Notes: a model not told the origin generated them from the sequence alone. A stretch of 64,000 nt of DNA from Tolypothrix sp. PCC 7712 (GCF_025860405.1 NZ_CP063785.1:1178001-1242000); one strand, 5' to 3'; positions 8,604-18,265 are shown, counted from the stretch's first letter. Translations and numbers: made by a program.

Positions 8604-8939
8604 ATGGAGAAAATAGAACAGTATCGCCAAAGTATCGAAGAACTGTTAATTTCTCATGCTGATTCTGACTCTAGTGATTTAGATATAGAATCTCAGTTAA
8701 TTCTTGATACAAAAAACGCTCATTACCAGTTATTAGAACTTGGGTGGGAGGGAATGAAGCGAATTTATAACTGTGTAATGCACTTAGACATCAAGGATGG
8801 CAAAATTTGGATTCAGCGCAACATGATAGATGTTGATATTGCCCAAGAATTATTAGAGATAGGTATAAAAAAAGAAGATATTGTGTTGGGATTACATCCA
8901 CCTTATAAGCGTCCCTATACAGGATATGGTGTGGCTTAG
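8604..8939 (+). CDS. xisI: XisI-family protein (fdxN element excision controlling factor-like)
   Basis: A 111-residue protein of the XisI family: MEKIEQYRQSIEELL at the start, the NAHYQLLELGWEG core, VMHLDIKDGKIWIQRNM, then the family's C-terminal LGLHPPYKRPYTGYGVA. In Anabaena, XisH and XisI are accessory factors for excision of the fdxN element during heterocyst differentiation. Homologues are numerous in Nostocales and usually follow xisH. No xisH lies upstream here, so this is an orphan copy whose role is unclear. A GAGAGG ribosome-binding site precedes ATG 8604. Confidence 0.85.
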   Translation: MEKIEQYRQSIEELLISHADSDSSDLDIESQLILDTKNAHYQLLELGWEGMKRIYNCVMHLDIKDGKIWIQRNMIDVDIAQELLEIGIKKEDIVLGLHPPYKRPYTGYGVA

Positions 8940-9179
8940 GAAGTGCGATCGCGTAATTTAATCTACGCAGTTTATCTTATATTATTGGTAACAAAACCCT
9001 ATTGTATATGAGGACAAATACAAAATAGAAGCTCTTAACTAGTGCTGTAAAGCACTAGCAACAAGTAGCATAAACGCTCCCTACCTCGGGCTATAAGATA
9101 TAATTTGAACTCAGGAAACTAGATAGCAACTGTAACGTCAAAGAAACTATCTGAATACTCATTCGCTATCAGGATGCAC

Positions 9180-10576
9180 TTAACCCTCTTTTGTCACTCT
9201 AGGCAGAGGAAAAGTAGAAATCAGGGTGAATCAGGGATATAAAAATTGAACTGGTGAGGCTATAAATAATAGATTGAAGTTTAAAAAAACCCAAAGCTAA
9301 TTGAGGAATAGGAAAAACCGTTAACCAGGGATATATCAGATTAAATAAAGTAAAAGGTTGAATAATCAAACGAAGATTGTTAAGAATGTTCTTCCAGCCA
9401 TTTCCATTATCCCACCAAGGATGTGAAACAAATTTTGACTCTCGTTGTGATGGAGACTGAAACAGTTGCTCCGAATGCAGACTAACCATTAAATAAGCAC
9501 TGCAAATAATTTCCCACCATCGCTCAATATCTGGGTAGTGAGTCAGGCGAAAATCTGACCAACCTAATTCATTCTTACTTTGTTTTAACCCGTACTCGAC
9601 CCAAGTTCTTAAACCGTAAAAATTTCCAACTTCTCTTGGCGTAATGTCTGGATATTTACTCATCACATACCAAGTAGTGTTATCAGGCAAATTTTCTGGA
9701 TCTGTAGTAATTTGCCAATATCTAAGTTCTCCACGTTTTCCCGGAATAATTTCTCTAATAAATCGATTTTCCCGACTCAAGTCAGAGAATACCCTTTGAA
9801 ACTTCTGCCACTTTAAATATTGAATATGTTGTCGTGGAAGTATTTCTACATAATGATTTGACCGAATCGCTACTATATAGTTCAAGTTTAGTTCATCTAA
9901 TACAGATATGAAATTCTTACCACTCTCTCCATATAAGCTATCTGCAAGTACTAAGTTGAATTTAAAACCCATTGATTGTAGCTTTTTTATCAGTATTGCT
10001 GCTATTTCTGGTTTAGTGCGGTACTTATCTCCTGCCTGTAATCTTTCCCTGGGTTTATACACTTCAAACAGTAATGGAAATGTCATCCCACAGAAAACAC
10101 CATATACTGTCACTGCCACAATTCCATTATCTGTTTTTCCCAAATTTCCTATATACTGCCGTTTCACATAATCTGTCTTGCTCCCTTTCTTTTTATCCCC
10201 TGTCTCATCAATAATTAAAATGATTGGTCTACCTTTTAGCACTTGTAAAATTAACTCTAACCTTAAGGTTCTTAACTTTTCTATATCCCAAGGTGATGTA
10301 GTTAGAAAATGATGCAACCCTTGCTGGTTATCTAATCCTACGATTTTTGCTATTTCTGGCAATGTTTTACGTTTTAGATCAGAAATGCAGCCTACATGGA
10401 GATATTTAAAAGCCTCGAAACTCCTAACATCTGGAAACAGACTTTTATACCACTGGCAATATTCGTCCACAAATTTGACTGTTGGTGCGGCTGGACGGGG
10501 CTGTACCATGCTCTGTGTCTTGGTTCTAGCATTTTTACCTTATTATACTACTGCCAGAGTGACAAAACAGGGTTAA
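9180..10576. mobile_element. Intact IS701-family insertion sequence with TTAA target duplication
   Basis: The element proper spans 9184-10572 (1389 bp). Left end CCCTCTTTTGTCACTCTAGG and right end (complement) CCCTGTTTTGTCACTCTGG are imperfect terminal inverted repeats of about 22 bp. Both ends are flanked by TTAA (9180-9183 and 10573-10576), which fits the 4-bp YTAR duplication of the IS701 family. It contains one complete transposase gene whose stop codon lies inside the left repeat. Confidence 0.9.
9199..10509 (-). CDS. IS701-family DDE transposase
   Basis: A 436-residue transposase, full length for the family. The DDE residues are visible in order: D of IILIIDETGDKKKG, D of NLVLADSLYG and E of RTWVEYGLKQSKNELGW, the last also bearing the Y-x2-K spacing of IS4-related enzymes. 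It catalyses cut-and-paste movement of the surrounding element. The frame is uninterrupted and the terminal repeats match, so the copy may still be active. It lies between xisI and an exported repeat protein and does not interrupt an obvious gene. Confidence 0.92.
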   Translation of the reverse strand: MVQPRPAAPTVKFVDEYCQWYKSLFPDVRSFEAFKYLHVGCISDLKRKTLPEIAKIVGLDNQQGLHHFLTTSPWDIEKLRTLRLELILQVLKGRPIILIIDETGDKKKGSKTDYVKRQYIGNLGKTDNGIVAVTVYGVFCGMTFPLLFEVYKPRERLQAGDKYRTKPEIAAILIKKLQSMGFKFNLVLADSLYGESGKNFISVLDELNLNYIVAIRSNHYVEILPRQHIQYLKWQKFQRVFSDLSRENRFIREIIPGKRGELRYWQITTDPENLPDNTTWYVMSKYPDITPREVGNFYGLRTWVEYGLKQSKNELGWSDFRLTHYPDIERWWEIICSAYLMVSLHSEQLFQSPSQRESKFVSHPWWDNGNGWKNILNNLRLIIQPFTLFNLIYPWLTVFPIPQLALGFFKLQSIIYSLTSSIFISLIHPDFYFSSA

Positions 10577-10722
10577 TATTTAGTAACCTCAGCGTCACCG
10601 CTACTAGCAAAGTAGTACGCAAATTTAAATAATTCCCGAAAAATTATCACTATTAAGTGCTTATTCCGGAGAATTGGGATGAGTAGCTAGTTTAACTATG
10701 CAATTCTCAAGGTAATAAAAGC

Positions 10723-11721
10723 ATGACAAATATTCCTAAACAATCCCATGTGAGCAACGTTACCAGTCATATACCGCAAGGCGTGATTTTAACTTTAGCG
10801 CTAACCAGTCTCCTATCCTACGGAATTGGACTTAGCAGTAATAATACTGCTACTGCGGCTCCGCGCACAGCACAGATACAATTATCCCAAAATGTCCAAA
10901 ATACTGGAAACAGACTACCCAAAGTTGTGGCTCAAGCTGTACTTAATGATGTATCAAAGCGTTCTGGAGTAGCGATCGCTAATTTAAAAATAACTCAAGC
11001 TACAGCCAAAACCTTTGCTAATCCTTGTATTTTCCAGTTTGGGGAAGTTTGCACAAGGGAATATCGGCCAATTCAGGGTTGGGAAGTAATTGTGCAAGTT
11101 AATGAGCAATCTTGGACTTATCACGCCAATAGAAATGGCTCACAAATTCTCTTAGATCCCAAAATTAATGTATCGGGAAATGTTACTTTACCAAGAGCGA
11201 TCGCTAATAAAGTTTTAGCAGATGCGGCTAAACGTTCTGGAGTAGCAGTTACAAATTTACAAATTACCCAAGCGACAGCCAAAACTTTTGGTAACGAATG
11301 TCATTTTAATTTTGGCGAAGTTTGTGCAGAGATTTACAAACCTGTTGAAGGCTGGGAAGTAATAGTTAAGGTAAAAGAGCAATCTTGGACTTACCATGTG
11401 AATAAATCCGGTTCACAAATTGTTTTAGATCCCAAAATTAAGACATCGCCAAATGCTAGTTTACCAAGAGCGATCGCCAATAGAGTTTTGGCAGATGCGG
11501 CTAAACGTTCCGGGGTAGCAGTTGCAAATTTACAAATAACTCAAGCGACAGCCAAAACTTTTGGTAATCCTTGCGAATTTAACTTTGGTGACATCTGTAC
11601 TAGAGAATTTAATCCTGTTGAAGGCTGGGAAGTAATAGTTAAGGTAAAAGAGCAAGCTTGGACTTACCATGTCAATAAATCTGGTTCGCAAATCGTTTTA
11701 GATCCAAAAATTAAGGTATAG
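10723..11721 (+). CDS. Probable exported protein with three 91-residue tandem repeats
   Basis: A 332-residue protein. A hydrophobic segment near residues 19-37 ending before TATAAP suggests a signal peptide. Three copies of one domain follow with a 91-residue period (about 65-149, 156-240, 247-331). Each runs from LP(K/R)-VLADAAKRSGVA through ITQATAKTF to GWEVIVKVKEQSWTYH and ends with GSQIVLDPKI. Each repeat has one cysteine pair eight residues apart (102/110, 193/201, 284/292) that could form a disulfide in the periplasm. Repeats 2 and 3 are nearly identical, which indicates recent duplication. I recognise no named function. AAGG precedes ATG 10723. Confidence 0.75.
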   Translation: MTNIPKQSHVSNVTSHIPQGVILTLALTSLLSYGIGLSSNNTATAAPRTAQIQLSQNVQNTGNRLPKVVAQAVLNDVSKRSGVAIANLKITQATAKTFANPCIFQFGEVCTREYRPIQGWEVIVQVNEQSWTYHANRNGSQILLDPKINVSGNVTLPRAIANKVLADAAKRSGVAVTNLQITQATAKTFGNECHFNFGEVCAEIYKPVEGWEVIVKVKEQSWTYHVNKSGSQIVLDPKIKTSPNASLPRAIANRVLADAAKRSGVAVANLQITQATAKTFGNPCEFNFGDICTREFNPVEGWEVIVKVKEQAWTYHVNKSGSQIVLDPKIKV

Positions 11722-12650
11722 GCAAATGTTGCTTTATATTCTAGAGAGCACAGTTATGCTTGCCCTCTAGAATATATTGATATGCCGCAAAGATTATTTG
11801 AATTGGTATAAGCTGCAAAATTCTTGTGTAGCCAATTTGCAATAGCAACAGGCGATCGCAGATGTAAATTTCTCAAATGGACATACTCTGGTTGAGTAAA
11901 TAGCTGGGGGTATTCCCTGCGCTTTTTATAGTAAGTCTTTAGCGCCCACAAAATTAGGAATCGTGGCTAAAAGTAGTTTGTCATGTTTCGCAGTTGCCAT
12001 TGCAGACTTCTTGTTGTATCACTACCCGCGACATTGTGCGCCGCAATATTCGACTCATCACCCTGACCAAAAATAATCTAACCACATAATTGATGGATGA
12101 TCAGTACAGTAGCGCAGTTTTTTGGGATGCGATCGCCCTTGCACCATAGTATAAAAATTATCCCTTATGTGTTATCTAACATTGATTTGTCACCTTTCTC
12201 ACTGCAATATTCATTCACTATTGAGAAAAACTATTATTTGTATTGAAGAACACAATAGTTATGATCAGGAGCAAACTCAACTATTAATTATGCTATTAGT
12301 CTTGATTTATCTAGGATTGATGAGTCTGTAAATTGCAGCGAAATCCATAAAAGTTATCAAATACTTGCATTTATTCTTGACTTCAGTTACATTCAAAGTA
12401 GGTATAAAATCAAAGCCCAATGAAAATTTCAGTAGATGAAACGAGTAAAAGGGATGGCAATTTCTTTAAAAACTGAATATAACTGCAAAATTAACAATAT
12501 TTGCTGGAAAATAGTTCCCTACCTCCAAAAATCAGCAACTTATTTATTCACAGTTAATTTTGCTTTTTTTAACCTTACACAATGTCAGTAAAGGTGATAA
12601 AACAAAATACCTAATTTTTAGTTATAAAATTCTATTTTTTTCTAGCTTAA
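11722..12650. other. 929-bp intergenic region without a convincing gene
   Basis: It begins with a short hairpin formed by TATTCTAGAGAGC and its inverted partner GCCCTCTAGAATATA (11737-11776), a possible terminator-like stem after the repeat protein. A minus-strand frame at 11754-11951 overlaps this hairpin and lacks support. The rest is AT-rich with scattered HIP1 sites and no recognised motif. Confidence 0.45.
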
Positions 12651-12668
12651 TTGAGAATCTTTATCAAT

Positions 12669-13235
12669 ATGTTTTTAAAGCCCAATAGAGATAAATACTT
12701 AAAAGACCATGAATCAATCCAGACAATTTCTCTATCTGATGGCGGATTACATCCAGCAGTAGGAGTATATAAGCGAAATGCGATTCAATCTATTAGATGG
12801 TGGCGAAAACAGCTAAGTTCCTTAGTAAAACAGTACAAATGTAAATTTATACCTACAGATGTAGAGACACGGACTACAAATGATTATATATATCATTTAA
12901 TTAAAAAAAATTTAAATAACTCCCGTAATTTTAGCCAGATTTATGACTGTGTTATCAGTTACTTGAATCGCTTAAGTAGGCTAAAGCTACAATACTTTGA
13001 CTGTGGCTCTTTCATCAAGAGTACACAAGGCTGTCATCAGCAATTGAGAATTTTTCAACTGTCAAATGGCAAAGGATACAAAAATAACTTTGTCGGTACG
13101 GAAGAAATTTTTCTCAGCTTTTCTACCCCTATTGTGGAGAATTTATTAACCGGAAATAGGTTTAGTAGAAATGAATGTTATAAAGTGGCTACCTGGTTTT
13201 ATCCAGTTAATTCAGTTAATTGTAGGCTATGGTAG
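12669..13235 (+). CDS. Protein of unknown function
   Basis: A 188-residue frame starting at ATG 12669; a TTG six codons upstream is possible. It is basic, cysteine-containing and AT-rich, with no transmembrane segment or motif I recognise. Readable parts are IRWWRKQLSSLVKQYKCKF, DYIYHLIKKNL and a C-terminal CYKVATWFYPVNSVNCRLW. No good ribosome-binding site is seen. It lies 63 bp before the sucrase/ferredoxin-like gene on the same strand. It may be a fast-evolving lineage-specific gene. Confidence 0.45.
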   Translation: MFLKPNRDKYLKDHESIQTISLSDGGLHPAVGVYKRNAIQSIRWWRKQLSSLVKQYKCKFIPTDVETRTTNDYIYHLIKKNLNNSRNFSQIYDCVISYLNRLSRLKLQYFDCGSFIKSTQGCHQQLRIFQLSNGKGYKNNFVGTEEIFLSFSTPIVENLLTGNRFSRNECYKVATWFYPVNSVNCRLW

Positions 13236-13298
13236 CCAGGCTCACAATTTTATTTTGTCCTCACATTGTCCATAAAATATCAGCATGAGATCAGGTAG

Positions 13299-14276
13299 AT
13301 GAATACTTTTTTCTGTTCAGACAATTCTAAACAAATAGGAGAAGATTTAATTGGTAGCGCTACCAATTCCGAAACTTATATTTTAGTTGAATGTCCACCA
13401 CCTTGGACTTCAGAAGCTTTTAATTCTAAATGGGTACCTAGTAATTTAAAGGCTTTGGTAGATGATGTAAAACGTGCTAAATTACCAATTCGCTTTCTAT
13501 TAATTGCAAATGATTTATCGCATAAAGTCGAACAAACAACTCTGTTAATTTACCAAAAACAAAAGGGCTTAAGTCAAGGATACCGTAAGCATGAATTTCA
13601 GCTAGCGAATATTGAGCAAGTAGCAACGCTACTAAAGAAATTCTTATGGGGTAATGTTTCTGATTATGAAAGAGAAACTAAAGTTACTAGAGATATTTTA
13701 GTATGTACTCACGGCAGCCATGATAAATGCTGTGCAAGATATGGTAATCCTTTTTATTTCTACGCTGAAGAAACTATTGCTCATTCAGGCTTAGAAAATG
13801 TGCGGATTTGGAAATCAAGTCATTTTGGTGGACATCGATTTGCGCCGACAATGATTGATTTACCAGAAGGACGCTATTATGGTAATTTAGACCAAGATAC
13901 TTTTAAATCAATTTTGACTCGAACCGGAGATATTCAGTTATTTAATCAAGTTTATCGCGGCTGGGGAATTTTGCCAGCATCCTTGCAAATTTTAGAAAAG
14001 GAATTAATTCTGCGTCATGGATGGGATTGGTTCAATTACGCAGTAACAGGTAAAATTCTGGAACAAAGTTTAGATAATCAGACTTTATTAGCTGAACTGA
14101 GTTTTGAAGATAATTCAGGTTCGCTATATACTTACAAAGCTAAGTTAGTGAAGGATGAAAAGAGAACTGTGGAAGTGAAGAGTTCTTGTAATGCTAAAGA
14201 ATCCTCAGTAGTTCTTAAGTATTCTATAGCTGCACTTTGCCTAGATTCTAGAAAAGTTGTGAGTTTAAGCGCTTAA
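13299..14276 (+). CDS. Sucrase/ferredoxin-like (Aim32/Apd1-type) protein
   Basis: A 325-residue protein of the sucrase/ferredoxin-like family (PF06999), a thioredoxin-fold [2Fe-2S] family. The cluster-binding region shows cysteines in VCTHGSHDKCCARYGNP (C136, C144, C145) and the HxxxH motif HFGGHRFAPT (H175, H179), which provide the mixed Cys/His ligands known for Apd1/Aim32. The N-terminal half (ILVECPPPWTSEAF) is also family-typical. The redox partner is unknown. It is probably soluble and cytoplasmic. The short sequence AGGTAG precedes ATG 13299. Confidence 0.85.
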   Translation: MNTFFCSDNSKQIGEDLIGSATNSETYILVECPPPWTSEAFNSKWVPSNLKALVDDVKRAKLPIRFLLIANDLSHKVEQTTLLIYQKQKGLSQGYRKHEFQLANIEQVATLLKKFLWGNVSDYERETKVTRDILVCTHGSHDKCCARYGNPFYFYAEETIAHSGLENVRIWKSSHFGGHRFAPTMIDLPEGRYYGNLDQDTFKSILTRTGDIQLFNQVYRGWGILPASLQILEKELILRHGWDWFNYAVTGKILEQSLDNQTLLAELSFEDNSGSLYTYKAKLVKDEKRTVEVKSSCNAKESSVVLKYSIAALCLDSRKVVSLSA

Positions 14277-14398
14277 AAAATCAGTATTCTTTCAATTAGC
14301 AAAGGAGTGAACATCTACCAAGAATCGGATTGAGGATTGAGACATTTCACATCATCAATTTGTAGCAAAATTTTTTAAATCCATAATTAATTGCAAAT

Positions 14399-14782
14399 GT
14401 AGGGTGTGTTGTCGCGCAGTGCAACGCACCAATGTAAAATCAAAAATGAGGTACGAAATTTGATTGAATAAACCGCAGATAAACGCAGATAAACGCCGAT
14501 GAAATTGAATTTTATGTAAATACAGTTCAGTTAAGAAAATTAATTGATCACAAAACCAAAAAACTAGTTACTCAACAAAAAAACAGAACAATAATTTTGG
14601 AGGGGGTTTGGGGGACGCAACCGTCACCCAATCGGGGGTTTGGGGGAGAATCCCCCAATTCTTCTGGCTTTTTTAATAAGTGACAAATCAATCACTAATG
14701 AGCTTAAACCAACCGTATTGAATTTTAAGTTCTTCAAAGAGCTATTAAAAATTAAGGTGCGCTGCGCGACAACACACCCTAC
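14399..14782. repeat. 384-bp segment bounded by a perfect 21-bp inverted repeat
   Basis: Left arm 14399-14419 begins GTAGGGTGTGTTGTCGCGCA; right arm 14762-14782 is its exact complement. The interior has no open frame but holds G-rich direct repeats (GGGGGTTTGGGGGA, 14599-14650) and ATAAACGC units. It could be a non-autonomous element or a pair of dispersed palindromic units. It fills most of the 533-bp gap between two convergent genes. Confidence 0.6.
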
Positions 14783-14809
14783 GAAATCTTAAATTTATTT
14801 TGAGTTTGT

Positions 14810-16690
14810 TTACGTTCCTAACATTTGTAAGTTATGCAAGGTGGCGTACATTCCGCCTTTTCGCAGTAATTCTTCATGGCTTCCTTGCTCAATCAGTTCA
14901 CCGCGCTTTAACACAAAAATGCGGTTGACATTGCGAATTGTCGATAGGCGGTGAGCAATAATAATTGCAGTCCGCCCTATCAAAAGCTGATTTAAGGCTT
15001 CTTGTACTAAAGCTTCTGTTCCTACATCTAAGCTAGCTGTAGCTTCATCTAATACTAATACTTGGGGATTGCGAATTGCCGCACGAGCAAAAGCTAAAAG
15101 TTGTTTTTGTCCGCTAGAAATATTTGTACCCCGTTCTCTGAGTTGGGTATCATAGCCTTGAGGTAATTGTTGAATAAACTGATCGATATTAGTTCGGTGT
15201 GCAGCTTGTTGGATTTGATCAAAGCTGTAATTATCTCCCAGGGTGATATTACTTTTCACATCCCCAGCAAATAAAAACCCTTCTTGTAAAATCACCGCCA
15301 GATAACGCCGCAATTCTGCTTGTGGTAAGTCACGAATATCGATTCCATCTACAAGAATGCGTCCTTGAGTGGGTTCGTAAAGACGACATAGCAGCCGAAT
15401 GATGGAACTTTTACCTGCACCAGTAGGCCCAACTAATGCTATTTTTTCCCCAGGATGAATAGTGAAATCTAAATCTTTGATTACATAATCATTGTCTTTA
15501 TAGGCAAACCATACATGTTCAAAGCGGATTTCTCCTAACTCTGCTTGGGGTTTTGCTACTTCTGATTCGAGATTAGCAACTACCTCATCTATATAGCCGA
15601 ATTTGGCATCATAAATTGAAACTCGCGAATTATAGCGATCGCGGATTTCGATTGGTTCATCTAAAATGTTAATAACTCGCTCAATCGCCGTAAAACCTGC
15701 TTGAATGACAGTAAATTTTTCGGCAAAATTCCGCAAAGGCTCAAATAATTGTTGAGCATACAAAACAAATGCCGATAAAACCCCAAAAGTCATGCTTTTT
15801 CCTAGTAGCAACCAAGCACCTACTACTAGCACAGCTGCAACCGCCACTAAGCCAATCCATTCTAAAATGGCGGAAACTGCCGAATCATAAAAAATGGTTC
15901 TATCTATTTGCTGTTTATAACGTTGATTAGTAGTGCGAAATAATTCAGCATTGAATTTTTCGCGACGGAACAGCTGCACTACATTAATCCCAACTATATT
16001 TTCTTGCAGTTGGGAATTCAGCATCGAAAGTTCTTCTCGTGCTTTGTAATTTGATTGGCGATACTGTTGTTGAAAGTAGATGATGATCAAGCTCACTGGT
16101 AACAGCATCACCAGCAATAAACAAGCCAATTCCCATTGCAGAGAAAACATCAAGCTGATAACTACCAGCATAGAAAATAAATCAGAGACAATTCCTACTG
16201 CTCCCGTAGAGAACACATCCCCTAAAGCTTCCACATCGCTGGTGAGTCTGGTAATTAATTTACCAATCGGTGTGCGGTCAAAAAAGCGTACAGATAAAGA
16301 TGTCACATGATGAAATAAATCATCACGAATTTCTGCTGTAATTTGTTGCCCTAACTTTTGTACGAAATAACCCTGAAAACCTGTAAGTGAGAGCCTGATA
16401 ACAATTGCAACCAGCAACAACCCTTCCAGGATATTTAACCCTTGCAGCAACGGACGATTTTTGAGAAACTCATAAACGCTGGGTTCCTGGCGAATCAAGG
16501 AAATCGCCTGTCCAATCAATAATGGTTGTACAGCATTAGCTAAGGCGATAGGTACGAGCAATAACATTGACAGCGCTAGCAATCGACTGCTACGACGAGC
16601 ATAAGGTACTAAGCGCAAAAATAACCGCCAGTCATTTTCACGCCGACGGTGTTGTCTGTAGGATTTTTTAAGGGGTAAGTAGGTGCTCAT
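14810..16690 (-). CDS. ABC exporter, fused permease and ATPase (MsbA/LmrA type)
   Basis: A 626-residue half-transporter: about six membrane helices in residues 30-330, then an ATPase domain. Motifs: Walker A GPTGAGKSS (421-429), signature SSGQK (525-529), Walker B VLVLDEA (544-550), H-loop histidine 580 (IIAHRLST). The signature reads SSGQ in place of the usual LSGGQ. Such proteins dimerise and export lipids, peptides or drugs; the substrate cannot be read here. There is a moderately long insertion between domains (about 345-388). It is monocistronic, with a repeat region upstream. Confidence 0.88.
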   Translation of the reverse strand: MSTYLPLKKSYRQHRRRENDWRLFLRLVPYARRSSRLLALSMLLLVPIALANAVQPLLIGQAISLIRQEPSVYEFLKNRPLLQGLNILEGLLLVAIVIRLSLTGFQGYFVQKLGQQITAEIRDDLFHHVTSLSVRFFDRTPIGKLITRLTSDVEALGDVFSTGAVGIVSDLFSMLVVISLMFSLQWELACLLLVMLLPVSLIIIYFQQQYRQSNYKAREELSMLNSQLQENIVGINVVQLFRREKFNAELFRTTNQRYKQQIDRTIFYDSAVSAILEWIGLVAVAAVLVVGAWLLLGKSMTFGVLSAFVLYAQQLFEPLRNFAEKFTVIQAGFTAIERVINILDEPIEIRDRYNSRVSIYDAKFGYIDEVVANLESEVAKPQAELGEIRFEHVWFAYKDNDYVIKDLDFTIHPGEKIALVGPTGAGKSSIIRLLCRLYEPTQGRILVDGIDIRDLPQAELRRYLAVILQEGFLFAGDVKSNITLGDNYSFDQIQQAAHRTNIDQFIQQLPQGYDTQLRERGTNISSGQKQLLAFARAAIRNPQVLVLDEATASLDVGTEALVQEALNQLLIGRTAIIIAHRLSTIRNVNRIFVLKRGELIEQGSHEELLRKGGMYATLHNLQMLGT

Positions 16691-16731
16691 AGTAAGAGCA
16701 TTATAGTTAACTACCTACGCATTACGCTATG

Positions 16732-16880
16732 TCTGGGGGGGGATTGGGGATTGGGGACTGGGGATTGGGGATGAGGGGGAAAGGGGAAAGGAGAAAGGGG
16801 AAAGGGGAAAAAAGGGAAATTATTATTACCCATTACCCATTACCCATTACCTATTACCCATTACTCATTACCAATCACCA
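16732..16880. repeat. STRR block between ABC exporter and methyltransferase genes
   Basis: GGGGACT/GGGGATT heptamers, then GAAAGGGGAAAGG-type purine units and ACCCATT heptamers. It resembles the blocks near 19.2, 26.8 and 27.2 kb. The methyltransferase stop codon lies at its edge. Confidence 0.8.
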
Positions 16881-16882
16881 CT

Positions 16883-17602
16883 TCAAAATCTCACTTTGTA
16901 TAAATCAAACAATTCCCCAGATTTGCGGGTGACGATTTTAGCGCCAGCGGCTTTAATTGTTTTTTCCCAGTCTGCTATCGACTCGAGAAATACTTCTGCA
17001 CCTAAATAAGTTTCTAACACTGCCCAATCTTCTGCTAAAGGCTGTTCGGGATTGAGGATGTCAAATACAAATTGTCCGCCAGGTTTGAGGACTCGTTTGA
17101 CTTCTGACAATACAGCAGTCCAATAATCTAAAGGAAAATAGCAGCTGAATCCTGTTGCGATCGCCATATCAAAAACAGCTTGAGAATACTTTAATTGATG
17201 AGCTGGGCCTAACTCTACACCTTTAAATAACTTTGAGTTTAATTGCGAACCCCGGGAATTGAGGGTATCTCGTGCTATGACACTAACTTCTTGCCCATAA
17301 AAGTATGCTTGCCAATCTCGCCAAGGATAAATGAGAAAGCTGACACCGCAACCAATGTCTAAACAATGCTGATTCTTTTGCGGTTGCCCGATTTCCCAAA
17401 AATGAGAAGCGATTTTCCCTGGTAATGTACCACTAATCCAGTCCCTATATATGGGCATCGCTTCAACTTCTGCAGGTAATTCAAAAGGTTGATTCTCGTA
17501 CTGGCGATTGAAACGATATGTAACTTGTGTTACCATCTGCTGCCATTTATCTGAAGAAGTTTGTAAGCTAAAAAAATCGCTTTGAGAAGGCTTTTTAGAC
17601 AT
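16883..17602 (-). CDS. Class I SAM-dependent methyltransferase
   Basis: A 239-residue protein from MSKKPSQSDFF; a start 11 codons upstream is possible. SAM-binding motif I is HCLDIGCGVSFL, followed by an acidic residue region, motif post-I, and DMAIATGFSCYFPLDYW with VLKPGGQFVFDILNP, which matches motifs II/III of the Methyltransf_11 group. The substrate is unknown. The C-terminal part (WEKTIKAAGAKIVTRKSGELFDLYKVRF) is a typical end of the fold. It is encoded alone. Confidence 0.82.
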   Translation of the reverse strand: MSKKPSQSDFFSLQTSSDKWQQMVTQVTYRFNRQYENQPFELPAEVEAMPIYRDWISGTLPGKIASHFWEIGQPQKNQHCLDIGCGVSFLIYPWRDWQAYFYGQEVSVIARDTLNSRGSQLNSKLFKGVELGPAHQLKYSQAVFDMAIATGFSCYFPLDYWTAVLSEVKRVLKPGGQFVFDILNPEQPLAEDWAVLETYLGAEVFLESIADWEKTIKAAGAKIVTRKSGELFDLYKVRF

Positions 17603-17813
17603 TATGCCTGTACTGCTCCTTAAGAAATTCGTCAAATTCTCAGTATAGTTATGGTAAAAAAGCTATATTGCAGTTTTGGTTTCTTTTACTATGGGTATTG
17701 ATCAAGTCTGGTGATGAGTTCACTAAAAAATTCCCATAGCATGACACCGTTAAGCGCGTAGCCAATTTACAAGCTTAACAAATTCAAGGAAATTCGGTAG
17801 ACGCAGACAAACT

Positions 17814-18053
17814 ATGGAATTCAAGCGATTTAACTATCAGCCTTTATCACCTGACGAACTCGAAGATATCAACCACCTAAAAATTATTGTTGAGCGTGCT
17901 GTGGCAGATGGCAAGCTCTCGAAGCAGGAAATGGATTGTATTAAAATCGCAATGCGGAGAAATATTCAAATTACATTTGAGAAGCTAGTTATTTGTAGAG
18001 AACATATCTGGGACAAAATTCAAACAGGAGAATTGGAACATAGCTGGTGGTAA
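17814..18053 (+). CDS. Small conserved protein of unknown function
   Basis: A 79-residue soluble protein, mostly helical and charged: MEFKRFNYQPLSPDELEDI, an AVADGKLSKQEMDCIKIAM stretch that resembles small cyanobacterial TerB-like or EF-hand-like helical segments, and the tail TGELEHSWW. No catalytic motif is seen. The tandem repeat starts inside or right after the stop codon. Coding quality looks good. Confidence 0.6.
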   Translation: MEFKRFNYQPLSPDELEDINHLKIIVERAVADGKLSKQEMDCIKIAMRRNIQITFEKLVICREHIWDKIQTGELEHSWW

Positions 18054-18106
18054 TTGGTAATTGGTAATTGGTAATTGGTAATTGGTAATTGGTAATTGGT
18101 AATTGG
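18050..18106. repeat. TAATTGG heptamer array
   Basis: Eight consecutive copies of the unit TAATTGG directly after the small gene, whose stop codon TAA is the start of the first unit. Confidence 0.9.
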
Positions 18107-18148
18107 TCATTAATAATTCGATGCGGTAGGATAATCGCCATTTAAATG

Positions 18149-18265
18149 CAATACTACTCAGTTAAGCATTTTGAACTCCAAATTGGTTTTGGGGAAAAGG
18201 TTAAAGGTTAAAGGTTTTTATTTCCCTTTTCCCATTCCCCTTTTTCCCCTTAACCAACAAGTATT
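18149..18265. mobile_element. MITE-like element, older copy
   Basis: Ends CAATACTACTCAGTTAAG and (complement of the right end) AATACTTGTTGGTTAAGG match the 126-bp element at 41636-41761. The inside is an imperfect palindrome of GGGGAAAAGG/CCTTTTTCCCC tracts. No target duplication is visible here, which fits an older insertion. It lies in the gap before the GNAT gene. Confidence 0.6.

Noticed and set aside
11754-11951. 65-aa minus-strand frame
   Set aside because: Overlaps a hairpin, no start signal, no recognisable motif.
16729-16932. 67-aa plus-strand frame
   Set aside because: Made of STRR heptamers and antisense to the end of the methyltransferase gene.
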